The notes below the pieces were generated by a model. It was not told where the DNA came from and searched no databases. It was given only the letters and a program-made list of their open reading frames with translations. A program made the translations under genes and the position numbers. Shown one piece after another: positions 1 through 6,503 of a stretch of DNA of 15,703 nucleotides. This stretch comes from JAYSRU01 sp043720875. Lineage in GTDB: Bacteria; Bacteroidota; Bacteroidia; Flavobacteriales_D; Crocinitomicaceae. Every line of letters begins with the position of its first letter. The first letter of the stretch is position 1. Location: the NCBI GenBank assembly GCA_043720875.1, contig JAYSRU010000091.1, positions 1 through 15,703 of the forward strand, given 5' to 3'.

Positions 1-555
1 TTTATTGTAGGCAACAGCAGGATTTGTGTAAGCGCCAGCACTAGTCCTAAAAGTAAAAGGACTATTATTTGTAGAAGTTGTTACGCCTAAGCCTTGAACC
101 AATGCAGTTGAACCAGAAACCTTGTATTTTCCATTTTCAACGTCAAGGTCAAGCTTATAAATTTTATCCGTAATTAATGGACTTGCAACAGTAGTTTTGA
201 AATATTTTAAGCGGACTTCTGGAGCAGCGAATAGACCAGATTCTTTCGTTTGCAAAATCGTATCTCTCAAGGTCCAAGTTCTAAGTGTAGTGTTTCCAGA
301 CTTTTCAGTGATTATGCATATACTTGTGCTGTAATAACTTGAATCGGCAATTTTTGCAATGTCGAAACTGTTTCCAGGTCCAATGAAAGCACGATTAATT
401 TTAACGTAATGAATGGTATCATTCGGATCTAATAATGCATAAACAAGCGGAGTTTCTTCGAACTGATTACTAGCAGTGATTTCTTCTCGGCAAGAATATA
501 AGGCGCCAAAGCAAAGAGCTAAGGATGCAATACTGATATAGAATTTTCTTTTCAT
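1..555 (-). CDS. Putative lipoprotein, 3' end cut by the window edge
   Basis: An open frame of 185 codons begins with ATG at 555-553 and has no stop before base 1, so the C-terminus lies outside the window. The N-terminus is a lipoprotein signal: MKRK, a hydrophobic stretch, then LYSC with the acceptor Cys at residue 22. After the Cys comes Arg-Glu-Glu, an acidic start that resembles the surface-export signals described for Bacteroidota lipoproteins. The mature part is Thr/Ser-rich with alternating hydrophobic residues and looks beta-rich; a stretch around residues 37-57 (ETPLVYALLDPNDTIHYVKI) feels familiar from uncharacterised Flavobacteriales lipoproteins, but I cannot assign a family. A good -7/-33 promoter lies directly upstream, so it is probably transcribed alone or leads a unit to the left. 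Function is unknown. Confidence 0.85.
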   Translation of the reverse strand, partial: MKRKFYISIASLALCFGALYSCREEITASNQFEETPLVYALLDPNDTIHYVKINRAFIGPGNSFDIAKIADSSYYSTSICIITEKSGNTTLRTWTLRDTILQTKESGLFAAPEVRLKYFKTTVASPLITDKIYKLDLDVENGKYKVSGSTALVQGLGVTTSTNNSPFTFRTSAGAYTNPAVAYNK

Positions 556-559
556 CTTC

Positions 560-590
560 CAAAGATAGTTTTTAAACTCAAATTATCAAA
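560..590 (-). promoter_or_regulatory. Bacteroidota-type promoter of the first lipoprotein gene
   Basis: On the minus strand the -33 element TTTG (590-587) is followed after 19 bases by the -7 element TATCTTTG (567-560), a perfect TAnnTTTG match. Only four bases (GAAG) separate the -7 element from the ATG at 555, so the transcript is predicted to be leaderless or nearly so. Confidence 0.7.
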
Positions 591-627
591 CTTTGAACTT
601 GTATGGTTAGTATTATAGAGTGATTGG

Positions 628-1692
628 CTATTTAACGCGATTTAATCCCATGGCTTTTAACATCCAAGTCGGTAAGGGTTTCTTTGGGTCACGGTTTTTT
701 AAATCGATGTACCAACCTAATTTTTTCAACACAGGAACTTTATGTGTTTCAACAAATTCGATTAATGTGCCATCAGGATCTTCAATGTAGCTAAATCTAC
801 CGCCAGCTTCCCCCATATCGAAAGTGCTTCCAGAGTCTACCGTGAAAGGGTAGTTTAATGCTTCAGATTCAATCTTAAGGGCTTCAATTCCTTGAACGTC
901 AAAGCATAGGTGAATGAATCCCCAATCTCCCCAGAAGCGATTTTCGAACATTTTCTTTACGTCCGTACGGTCAATCGATTGAATTAATTCTATTTGGCTA
1001 GGTCCTAATAATTTAGAAAATGGACCAACACGCTCAGTACTATGACGTAATAAAACTCTTCTAAAATTACCGGTTCCACCAGTTAGTTTAGCTAAATCAT
1101 CCCAAGTTTTCGTTTCGTCATACACTATTTCATCATAACCTAACAAGTTTTGATATACCTCTAGTGATTTTTCAATATTAGAAACCCCAATCATCGCTCC
1201 AGCAACGCCACCGGTTTGAGCTGCATGTTTTGTGGTGGTAAAGAATGATTCTCCTTCCACAATATCGAATAAATTTCCGTTAGGATCTTCGCAAATAAAG
1301 TGTTTAGCGTTGTTCGGAAGGGTGTATATTTCACTCACTTTTTGTCCAATCGATTTACTTAAAAACGCATGTGAAGCTTCAATGTTTCTCGACTTTATGC
1401 GACACATATATAGTCCTAGGTCACCTGCTTGGATTTCAAATTCAGCTTTGTTGGTTGGTCTACTTGTAAATTGCCAGATTTCCATTCCGCCTCCTCCGTT
1501 CATGCTTAATGCGAGGGTAGCAGTACGTTTATGAACAACATTGCCTGTGTATTTAATCATTAATGGTGCTTCTGCTGCATCTTCAAAAACCTTAACGTCT
1601 ATTCCAAAGTTTTTCCTGTACCATGCCCAAATTTCAGGAACGTTAGGAACACCAATTCCCATTTGTTGAATTCCACAAATTATTTTTTCCAT
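628..1692 (-). CDS. VOC-superfamily (glyoxalase/dioxygenase fold) protein, two domains
   Basis: This 354-residue protein carries two vicinal-oxygen-chelate modules. The first covers about residues 6-146 and ends in the VOC signature FICEDPNGNLFDIVE; the second covers about 163-316, starts GAMIGVSNIEKSLEVYQNLLG, and ends SYIEDPDGTLIEFVE. In the second module His261 (GFIHLCFDV) and Glu312 (TLIEF) could be metal ligands. Neither module has the usual first-strand His, so the ligand set is incomplete or different from glyoxalase I and extradiol dioxygenases. There is no signal peptide, so it is probably cytoplasmic. It starts at ATG 1692-1690, 60 bases beyond the stop of the upstream small gene on the same strand, and could be read through from the threonine aldolase unit. 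The substrate is unknown; a lactoylglutathione-lyase-like or ring-cleavage role would be a guess. Confidence 0.85.
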   Translation of the reverse strand: MEKIICGIQQMGIGVPNVPEIWAWYRKNFGIDVKVFEDAAEAPLMIKYTGNVVHKRTATLALSMNGGGGMEIWQFTSRPTNKAEFEIQAGDLGLYMCRIKSRNIEASHAFLSKSIGQKVSEIYTLPNNAKHFICEDPNGNLFDIVEGESFFTTTKHAAQTGGVAGAMIGVSNIEKSLEVYQNLLGYDEIVYDETKTWDDLAKLTGGTGNFRRVLLRHSTERVGPFSKLLGPSQIELIQSIDRTDVKKMFENRFWGDWGFIHLCFDVQGIEALKIESEALNYPFTVDSGSTFDMGEAGGRFSYIEDPDGTLIEFVETHKVPVLKKLGWYIDLKNRDPKKPLPTWMLKAMGLNRVK

Positions 1693-1752
1693 GCTAATGT
1701 TGTTAAAGTATTTGTTTTTAATAGAAATGCTAATATGTTGTTTATCAAATAT

Positions 1753-2091
1753 TTATTCTTTTGATAAGTTATTTTTCTCAAGATCGAAAATCATGCTTGA
1801 CACGGAAATGTCAAACCATGAAAAGAACAATTCTATTGAGAAATTTGGCCAATCTTCTTCATTTTCAGTTACCAACATGCATTCTTGCATTAAAATTTTC
1901 TTGAAATTTTGTTCAATTATCGGTTCTAATTCCAGAAAATCTTCTTCAATCAAATATGAATTTCCTTCAAGATCCTCTAGATCCATTTTGATTTCATCTT
2001 CTTCCAACTCAAACTCGTTAATCCAATCTAAGTAACTTTGTTTAGGTTGAATATATAGAATTGATCTATTTAATAACGGTAACTCTTTCAT
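1753..2091 (-). CDS. Small acidic conserved hypothetical protein
   Basis: The 112-residue product is strongly acidic, with clusters such as ELEEDEIKMDLEDLE. The N-terminal NRSILYIQPKQSYLDWINE and the later EEDWPNFSIELFFSWFDISV resemble a widespread uncharacterised bacterial family, from memory, whose members begin NRAxxxVKPKQPFxDWxN and carry a 'DEDxWPxxR...FxxWFE' block. It has no signal peptide or membrane segment and is likely a soluble cytoplasmic protein. The ATG lies 26 bases inside the 3' end of the preceding lipoprotein gene, so translation is probably coupled. Family resemblance supports this start, because the conserved block begins about seven residues in and no closer start codon is available. 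Function is unknown. Confidence 0.75.
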   Translation of the reverse strand: MKELPLLNRSILYIQPKQSYLDWINEFELEEDEIKMDLEDLEGNSYLIEEDFLELEPIIEQNFKKILMQECMLVTENEEDWPNFSIELFFSWFDISVSSMIFDLEKNNLSKE

Positions 2092-2716
2092 AGGGAATAG
2101 GTTTAATTGTTGTTTTTATGTTGTCTTCTCCAATGCTGAACCACTTTGTTTTCATGCGTGCAGGTTGTTCAATAATGTAGCGCCATTTTTTTTTAAGAAA
2201 CTCAGGACGCAAAATGATTTGATCCGTTTTTACCTTTATGGATCCTTGAAAAATGTAAATAGAGGTGTCGTTAACCAAAATGAGTAAATTTTGCTTCGAT
2301 ACTTTAGCTTCTTCTCCCATGTGAAGTGTTATTTCTTTATCTCCAAAGCGATCTAACCAATTGAAAAAAGCAGTTTTAGTTTTAACGGAATCTTTAAAAT
2401 TGAATTCACTGAATTGTAATGAGTCTTTCCCTGAATACGCGGTGAAATAATACGATTTTTTTGGACCAAAGCGCGCAATAAATGGATTGACATAAGGTAA
2501 AGCGGTTGATTCAGTTGTAAATCCAAGTGAATCAGTGATGTAACGGTATTTTTTGGGTAAGGTATCAATGAATGAAACTTCCAAAGGTTTTACAGCACTT
2601 ATTTTAGGATCATTCCCTTTGGGTATTAAATCCGTTTCATTCACAATTGCTTCTTCTTTTGAAGTGCAAGAATAAATGGTTACTAAGGCAATTGATATGT
2701 AGACTAAGTTTCTCAA
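2066..2716 (-). CDS. Putative lipoprotein, TTG start
   Basis: The 216-residue protein begins with a lipoprotein signal (MRNLVYISIALVTIYSC, acceptor Cys17) followed by TSKEE, an acidic stretch compatible with surface export in Bacteroidota. The rest shows no motif I recognise; it contains many Lys, Phe and Tyr residues and Lys/Asp-rich turns. The start must be TTG at 2716-2714: an in-frame stop lies at 2728-2726, the signal peptide needs these residues, and the next in-frame ATG is far inside the gene. The TTG is one base after the stop of the threonine aldolase gene, and the gene overlaps the small acidic gene downstream by 26 bases, so all three are probably one mRNA with coupled translation. 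Function is unknown. Confidence 0.8.
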   Translation of the reverse strand: MRNLVYISIALVTIYSCTSKEEAIVNETDLIPKGNDPKISAVKPLEVSFIDTLPKKYRYITDSLGFTTESTALPYVNPFIARFGPKKSYYFTAYSGKDSLQFSEFNFKDSVKTKTAFFNWLDRFGDKEITLHMGEEAKVSKQNLLILVNDTSIYIFQGSIKVKTDQIILRPEFLKKKWRYIIEQPARMKTKWFSIGEDNIKTTIKPIPYERVTVIK

Positions 2717-2717
2717 T

Positions 2718-3743
2718 TTATAGCGTTATCTCGTTTATGATTGAACAGATTTCTTTTGTATCTGCAGCAGAGATATCCAAATGGAGTACAAACCGTACTT
2801 CTTTTGGTCCAAACGCCATACATTTGATTCCCTTTATAGCGCAAACTGCGATAAAGTTATCACGAATCTCTGATGAAAGTACAGATACAACAATTATGTT
2901 TGTATCAACATCAAGTAAAGAAACTATAAAAGACTTCTTTTTTAATGTTTCTGCAAGTGTGAGCGCGTTTAGATGGTCTAGTTTGAGTTTAACCACATTG
3001 TTTTTTAACGCATACAAACCTCCAGCTGCAATAATTCCTGCTTGACGCATTCCGCCGCCAAAGACTTTTCTAACCCTTCTCGATTTTTTGATGAAGTCGC
3101 ATGAGCCTAGTAAAAGTGAACCTACTGGTGCACCTAATCCTTTAGATAAACAGATTGAGATGCTATCAAAATTTTGCGCATACACCTTAGGGTCAACATT
3201 GTTAACTGCCAAGGCATTAAATAGTCGCGCTCCATCTAGGTGTAACGGAATGTTCTGCAGTTTAGAAAATTTTCGTATTTTTTGAATTTCGTTCACATCA
3301 TATACAGATCCACCACCTCGATTGAATGTGTCTTCCAATGAAATGAGTTGCGTTACTGGGAAGTGTACATCGTCTGGATTAATCCATTCTTGTATTGTTT
3401 CCACAGTTAATCTACCACGATCTCCATCCAATAATCGAACTGATGCTCCTGCATTACGTGCGATTCCACCACCTTCATATTTGTAGACATGACTTTCTTT
3501 ATGGCATATTACTTCACCTCCAGGTTGCACATGAACAGCAATCGCTATTTGATTTGTTTGCGTTCCGGAACTACAGAAAAGCGCAGCCTCCATCCCAAAT
3601 AATTGAGCAGCATAGTTTTGCAATTCATTTACGGTTGGATCTTCGCCGAAAACATCATCTCCAACTGGTGCTAAAAACATCGCTTTACGCATGTTTTCGC
3701 ATGGGACAGTAACCGTATCGCTTCGTAAATCAAAAATTTTCAT
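2718..3743 (-). CDS. ltaE: Low-specificity L-threonine aldolase
   Basis: This fold-type I PLP enzyme cleaves L-threonine and L-allo-threonine to glycine and acetaldehyde in the cytoplasm. With the ATG at 3743-3741 the protein has 341 residues, the usual family length. Diagnostic motifs are DLRSDTVT at the N-terminus, GDDVFGEDPT, the SSGTQTNQIA cofactor loop, HLDGAR with the PLP-pyridine Asp at about residue 170, and LSKGLGAPVGS with the PLP-binding Lys at about 201. An in-frame TTG two codons upstream (3749) is possible, but the family typically starts directly before the DLRSDT motif, which favours the ATG. It leads a tightly packed minus-strand unit with a lipoprotein and a small acidic protein, which have no obvious link to threonine metabolism. 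Confidence 0.95.
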   Translation of the reverse strand: MKIFDLRSDTVTVPCENMRKAMFLAPVGDDVFGEDPTVNELQNYAAQLFGMEAALFCSSGTQTNQIAIAVHVQPGGEVICHKESHVYKYEGGGIARNAGASVRLLDGDRGRLTVETIQEWINPDDVHFPVTQLISLEDTFNRGGGSVYDVNEIQKIRKFSKLQNIPLHLDGARLFNALAVNNVDPKVYAQNFDSISICLSKGLGAPVGSLLLGSCDFIKKSRRVRKVFGGGMRQAGIIAAGGLYALKNNVVKLKLDHLNALTLAETLKKKSFIVSLLDVDTNIIVVSVLSSEIRDNFIAVCAIKGIKCMAFGPKEVRFVLHLDISAADTKEICSIINEITL

Positions 3744-3764
3744 GCTCAATTAAAATGTGTTGTA

Positions 3765-3796
3765 CAAAGATATTGAAACTATTGAGAATTGTTCAA
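3765..3796 (-). promoter_or_regulatory. Promoter of the threonine aldolase unit
   Basis: On the minus strand TTG (3796-3794) is followed after 21 bases by TATCTTTG (3772-3765), a perfect TAnnTTTG -7 element. The ATG lies 21 bases further on, leaving a short leader. It is in a divergent spacer shared with the TauE/SafE-type gene. Confidence 0.6.
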
Positions 3797-3834
3797 TTGA
3801 GTATGAAGTATGTAGTATTTTAAATAGCTGTCCT

Positions 3835-3842
3835 TATCTTTG
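3835..3842 (+). promoter_or_regulatory. -7 element of the TauE/SafE-type gene
   Basis: TATCTTTG matches the Bacteroidota -7 consensus, 14 bases before the ATG at 3857. No convincing TTG -33 element is seen at 19-21 bases upstream, so the call rests on the -7 element and its position. Confidence 0.55.
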
Positions 3843-3856
3843 CGTAAAAGACAAAA

Positions 3857-4648
3857 ATGATTGATTTAATAATTATCGGACTTACTGGACTATTTGGGGC
3901 CTTTTTAACTTTTTTCTGTGGGTTTGGCTTAGGAACAATCATGTTGCCGGTGATGGCTTTGTTTTTCCCTTTACATATTGCAATTATCGCAACTTCTTTT
4001 GTTCATTTTGGAAATAATTTGTTTAAAGTTGGGATCTTATTCAAAGGAATTAATTTGAAATTATTGTTGCGTTTTGGTGTTCCCGCGATCATTTTCTCTT
4101 TAATTGGCGCATGGCTGATGGAGAAAACTTCTGGCCATGATATTTCCTTAATCGCGTATCAAATTGGAGGTAAATCATTTGACATCACGTTAATGTCGTT
4201 GCTGGTTGGAATGATAATTATCCTTTTTGCGTTTATTGAACTGTTCGATTTATTAAAGGTTAAGTCGATTTCTGAAAACAGCACTAATCTAATTGGTGGA
4301 GCATTGTCAGGGTTCTTTGGGGGTTTTTCTGGACATCAAGGCGCATTACGTTCAGCTTTTTTAGTGAAGGGAACTGTAGATAAAACCTTATTTTTGGCGA
4401 CAAGTGCGTGTATTGGTTTGTGTATAGATGCGGCACGAATTATTGTGTACTCGAATTACGAAATGAAAAGCATCCTTTTATTGGGAAACAAAATGGATTT
4501 ATTAGTGGTAGCTGTAGTTTGTGCGTTACTTGGATCATACTTGGGTAGCAAATTCTTGAAAAAACAAACGATAAGTTCTTTAAAAAAAGCAGTTGGAGTA
4601 GGTTTGCTACTACTCGGCGTATTAATTCTAAGTGGCTTAATTCATTGA
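3857..4648 (+). CDS. TauE/SafE-family membrane permease
   Basis: The 263-residue protein is highly hydrophobic, with about seven or eight predicted membrane segments (roughly residues 3-21, 24-45, 73-88, 110-133, 143-160, 177-198, 212-231 and 243-261). It shows the internal duplication of the family: a Gly-rich motif in the first half (GLFGAFLTFFCGFGLGTIMLP) is echoed in the second (GGALSGFFGGFSGHQGALRS). Family members are proposed exporters of sulfite, sulfoacetate or related anions across the inner membrane, but the substrate cannot be read from the sequence and no sulfur genes are nearby. It appears monocistronic, divergent from the threonine aldolase unit and convergent with the transglutaminase-fold gene; the two stop codons are one base apart. 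Confidence 0.9.
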   Translation: MIDLIIIGLTGLFGAFLTFFCGFGLGTIMLPVMALFFPLHIAIIATSFVHFGNNLFKVGILFKGINLKLLLRFGVPAIIFSLIGAWLMEKTSGHDISLIAYQIGGKSFDITLMSLLVGMIIILFAFIELFDLLKVKSISENSTNLIGGALSGFFGGFSGHQGALRSAFLVKGTVDKTLFLATSACIGLCIDAARIIVYSNYEMKSILLLGNKMDLLVVAVVCALLGSYLGSKFLKKQTISSLKKAVGVGLLLLGVLILSGLIH

Positions 4649-4649
4649 G

Positions 4650-5309
4650 TTAATCTTGAAACCCGATGAATTTAAACGAGAATTGAGGCGTTACGATTGG
4701 GTTTTCAAATAAATGTGGATAATACTTTTTCATTTCTTTATGCATCAGTTCAACTGGAACGTCATCAAATTCTCCATAGATAGACAAATATTCCATAAAC
4801 TGTCGTTTACCATTAAATGCTTGAAGCAAGGCGTCGTTTTCGGCATCCCAATCCAATACGGTAACACCACTTATGTTACAAAGACGTTTGTCAAATGCGG
4901 GAGTGCACTTAACCCACTTATCCTCAATGAGAACCGAAACGTATCCATGAAAAACAATTTGATCAGTTTTAAGGTAATGTTCTAATTTTTCTGATTCTAA
5001 ATGATTCTTAACGATCGCGAAACCAAGTTTGGTGGGGATTCCGAGATATCTTGCGCAAGTAGCGAAAACTATTGCTTTTTCAACACACCATGCTTTTCGT
5101 TTTCCAAGTATGGTTGAAGCCACGAGTGCTTCTGGTCGTAAATCTAAATGGTAAGGGTTATATAGAAATCCATCTCTTACCTTTGTGTAAAGTGCAATTG
5201 CTTTGGTTTTATCGGAATCAGATACATTAAAATTAGCACAATATTGAGCGACACCAGGGTGTTGGGTATCGAGAAATCTAGTAGGGGCAAGGTATTGCGC
5301 TAAACTCAT
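4650..5309 (-). CDS. Transglutaminase-like domain protein
   Basis: The 219-residue protein carries a transglutaminase-fold core. The probable catalytic triad is Cys75 in RKAWCVEKAIVFATCARYLGIP, His121 in VFHGYVSVLI, and Asp140 in KCTPAFDKRLC, in the usual order and spacing for bacterial members. These enzymes act on amide bonds (peptidase or amidase), and the real substrate is unknown. No signal peptide is present, so it is likely cytoplasmic. Its ATG overlaps the TAA of the shikimate kinase gene by one base (TAATG), so translation is coupled, although a biochemical link to the shikimate pathway is not evident. Confidence 0.88.
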   Translation of the reverse strand: MSLAQYLAPTRFLDTQHPGVAQYCANFNVSDSDKTKAIALYTKVRDGFLYNPYHLDLRPEALVASTILGKRKAWCVEKAIVFATCARYLGIPTKLGFAIVKNHLESEKLEHYLKTDQIVFHGYVSVLIEDKWVKCTPAFDKRLCNISGVTVLDWDAENDALLQAFNGKRQFMEYLSIYGEFDDVPVELMHKEMKKYYPHLFENPIVTPQFSFKFIGFQD

Positions 5310-5818
5310 TATACGGTGTAGTTTAAAAATGTCACGATCTCTTGCGGCGTTTGATGATTACGATCGAGGGTAAGGTTCGCTTTAGCATAATAAGGTTCTC
5401 GTTCTGCCAGCAAGGTATGAATGATGTGTCTAATTTCTTCGTCTGTTTTATTGGTAATGATCGGTCTTTGCGTTTTGGCTCCTTTTAAACGTTGTAAAAT
5501 TTCACTTTCAGGTCGTGATAGGTAAATTACAGTTCCTTGACTTAATAACTCTTCGATGTTGTTGTGGAAACAAGGTAAACCGCCGCCAGTAGCAATTACC
5601 GCGTGCTCAACGGTGCGCAGCTGTATTAAGGTTTTGTGTTCGATTTCTCTGAACTCATCTTCTCCTTTTAGTGCGAATAAATTGGCAATAGTTTCATTTT
5701 CAGAAGCTTCAATCAAATGATCGGTATCCATAAACGGAACGTTAAGTAAATTGGCTAAACGTTTGCCAATTGTGGTTTTACCAACCCCCATAAATCCTAT
5801 TAAAAATACTTTACTCAT
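5309..5818 (-). CDS. aroK: Shikimate kinase
   Basis: The 169-residue P-loop kinase phosphorylates shikimate at the 3-OH with ATP, the fifth step towards chorismate and aromatic amino acids. It has the Walker A loop GFMGVGKTT at residues 8-16, the DTD motif (31-33) for magnesium and shikimate, Arg57 in DEFREIE, the GGG of the Walker B-like region (78-80), and the lid with the QRPI adenine-side motif around 117-120. Length and motif order are normal. The gene is followed by the transglutaminase-fold gene through a TAATG overlap. A -7 element lies only six bases before the ATG, so a leaderless mRNA is predicted. Confidence 0.96.
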   Translation of the reverse strand: MSKVFLIGFMGVGKTTIGKRLANLLNVPFMDTDHLIEASENETIANLFALKGEDEFREIEHKTLIQLRTVEHAVIATGGGLPCFHNNIEELLSQGTVIYLSRPESEILQRLKGAKTQRPIITNKTDEEIRHIIHTLLAEREPYYAKANLTLDRNHQTPQEIVTFLNYTV

Positions 5819-5824
5819 TGGTTA

Positions 5825-5832
5825 CAAAGGTA
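5825..5832 (-). promoter_or_regulatory. -7 element of aroK
   Basis: TACCTTTG on the minus strand matches TAnnTTTG. Six bases separate it from the aroK ATG, so transcription would begin at or next to the start codon. No good TTG -33 element is found at the expected distance. Confidence 0.5.
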
Positions 5833-5888
5833 GTATAGAACGGACTTGTTTTAAAACTAAAATATTTTTATTTTTTTTAGTGAAATGC

Positions 5889-5918
5889 TTGCATAAACAA
5901 AATGAGTAGTTATCTTTG
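5889..5918 (+). promoter_or_regulatory. Promoter of the tRNA gene
   Basis: TTG (5889-5891), a 19-base spacer and TATCTTTG (5911-5918) form an almost ideal Bacteroidota promoter, 26 bases before the mature tRNA 5' end. The strong promoter suggests that the tRNA is expressed. Confidence 0.75.
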
Positions 5919-5944
5919 CACTCGCTTAACGCAATTAGCGACAC

Positions 5945-6017
5945 GATTCGGTAGCTCAGCTGGTAGAGCAATACACATTTAATGTATGGGTCCTGGGTTC
6001 GAATCCCAGCCGGATCA
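5945..6017 (+). tRNA. tRNA with UUU anticodon (Lys) and unusual A33
   Basis: A full cloverleaf folds over 73 bases. The acceptor stem 5945-5951/6010-6016 has 7 pairs with one T-G wobble (5948/6013). The D arm is GCTC/GAGC with loop AGCTGGTA, and the anticodon stem ATACA/TGTAT (5971-5975/5983-5987) is fully paired. The T arm is CTGGG/CCCAG with loop TTCGAAT, and the discriminator is A6017. CCA is not encoded. The anticodon loop is C-A-T-T-T-A-A (5976-5982), so position gives anticodon TTT at 5978-5980, i.e. lysine. Position 33 (5977) is A instead of the near-universal U; changing that one base to T would give the canonical lysine loop CTTTTAA. A one-base register shift restores U33 and gives UUA (Leu), but costs a stem mismatch, and leucine tRNAs have a long variable arm that is absent here. 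Confidence 0.85.
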
Positions 6018-6019
6018 CA

Positions 6020-6051
6020 AAAGTCTTCAAGTAATTGAAGACTTTTTTTTT
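6020..6051 (+). terminator. Intrinsic terminator of the tRNA gene
   Basis: A 10-bp perfect stem (6021-6030 with 6035-6044, AAGTCTTCAA/TTGAAGACTT) with a GTAA loop runs into nine T residues (6043-6051). It starts three bases after the discriminator base, so the transcript holds a single tRNA. Confidence 0.85.
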
Positions 6052-6094
6052 GGATTAGATTTTTGATTTCGTCCCATTAGATGGAAAGATTTAG

Positions 6095-6124
6095 TAAAAA
6101 AAAATGTCGAGAAAAACTCGACAT
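6095..6124 (-). terminator. Intrinsic terminator of the cytochrome unit
   Basis: On the minus strand an 8-bp stem (ATGTCGAG/CTCGACAT, arms 6124-6117 and 6111-6104) with a five-T loop is followed by a run of nine T residues (6103-6095). It lies 21 bases beyond the stop codon of the small cytochrome-like lipoprotein and closes the three-gene minus-strand unit. Confidence 0.8.
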
Positions 6125-6145
6125 GTCTAATATTATTTTTATTCG

Positions 6146-6493
6146 TTAGTTGTTCAACTTACCTTGCGTAATCCAACATTGAATTTTTTGAACTACACTG
6201 TCTGCAAGCAACGCTTGTCCTTGAGGCATTTGTAAGGCATATCCAGGACGAACAGATGCAAGTAGGATATCTGCTGCGGCTGCAACTTGTGCGTGGGTTA
6301 CAAATACCCTTCCGCCAGCTTGATCCGTAGCATTGTGGCAACCTGAAGTATTACAACTTGTATTCATTAACGGTGCAATTACCGATCCATAGGAAACAGT
6401 GTCTTTGCAAACATCAACAGGTACGATTGCAACCTTATCTTTTGTACAAGAAGAAATTAAGACTAATACGAAGAGTGAAAGAATAATTTTCAT
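6146..6493 (-). CDS. Small cytochrome c-like lipoprotein with CX4CH site
   Basis: The 115-residue protein has a lipoprotein signal ending in SSC (acceptor Cys16), so it is anchored to a membrane facing the periplasm or outside. The mature part contains IAPLMNTSCNTSGCHN, a heme-attachment-like site with Cys47, Cys52 and His53. The spacing is CX4CH instead of the standard CXXCH. Met89 in LQMPQG is a candidate sixth ligand, placed as in small class I cytochromes. Similar short lipoproteins with a 'C(A/N)xSGCH' site are, as I recall, common in Flavobacteriia near metal-, peroxide- or electron-transfer genes. It is the last gene of a three-gene unit with a diheme cytochrome and a beta-barrel. Loss of heme binding cannot be excluded from sequence alone. 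Confidence 0.85.
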   Translation of the reverse strand: MKIILSLFVLVLISSCTKDKVAIVPVDVCKDTVSYGSVIAPLMNTSCNTSGCHNATDQAGGRVFVTHAQVAAAADILLASVRPGYALQMPQGQALLADSVVQKIQCWITQGKLNN

Positions 6494-6503
6494 AAAGAAA
6501 TAA

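Noticed and set aside
1742..1767. Inverted repeat TTATCAAA/TTTGATAA around the stop codon of the small acidic gene
   Set aside because: The loop is 10 bases, the stem is all AT except one pair, and no T-run follows on the minus strand, so it is not a convincing terminator.
1691..2035. 114-codon plus-strand frame opposite the small acidic gene
   Set aside because: Its Ser-rich composition is the mirror of the acidic codons on the other strand; no promoter or family support.
3744..3749. TTG start two codons upstream of the threonine aldolase ATG
   Set aside because: The family normally begins just before the DLRSDT motif and the ATG at 3743 fits that; the TTG adds only two residues.
5972..5988. 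Alternative anticodon register giving UUA (Leu) with U33 restored
   Set aside because: It introduces a C-A mismatch in the anticodon stem and an extra base after the D stem, and leucine tRNAs have a long variable arm that this gene lacks.
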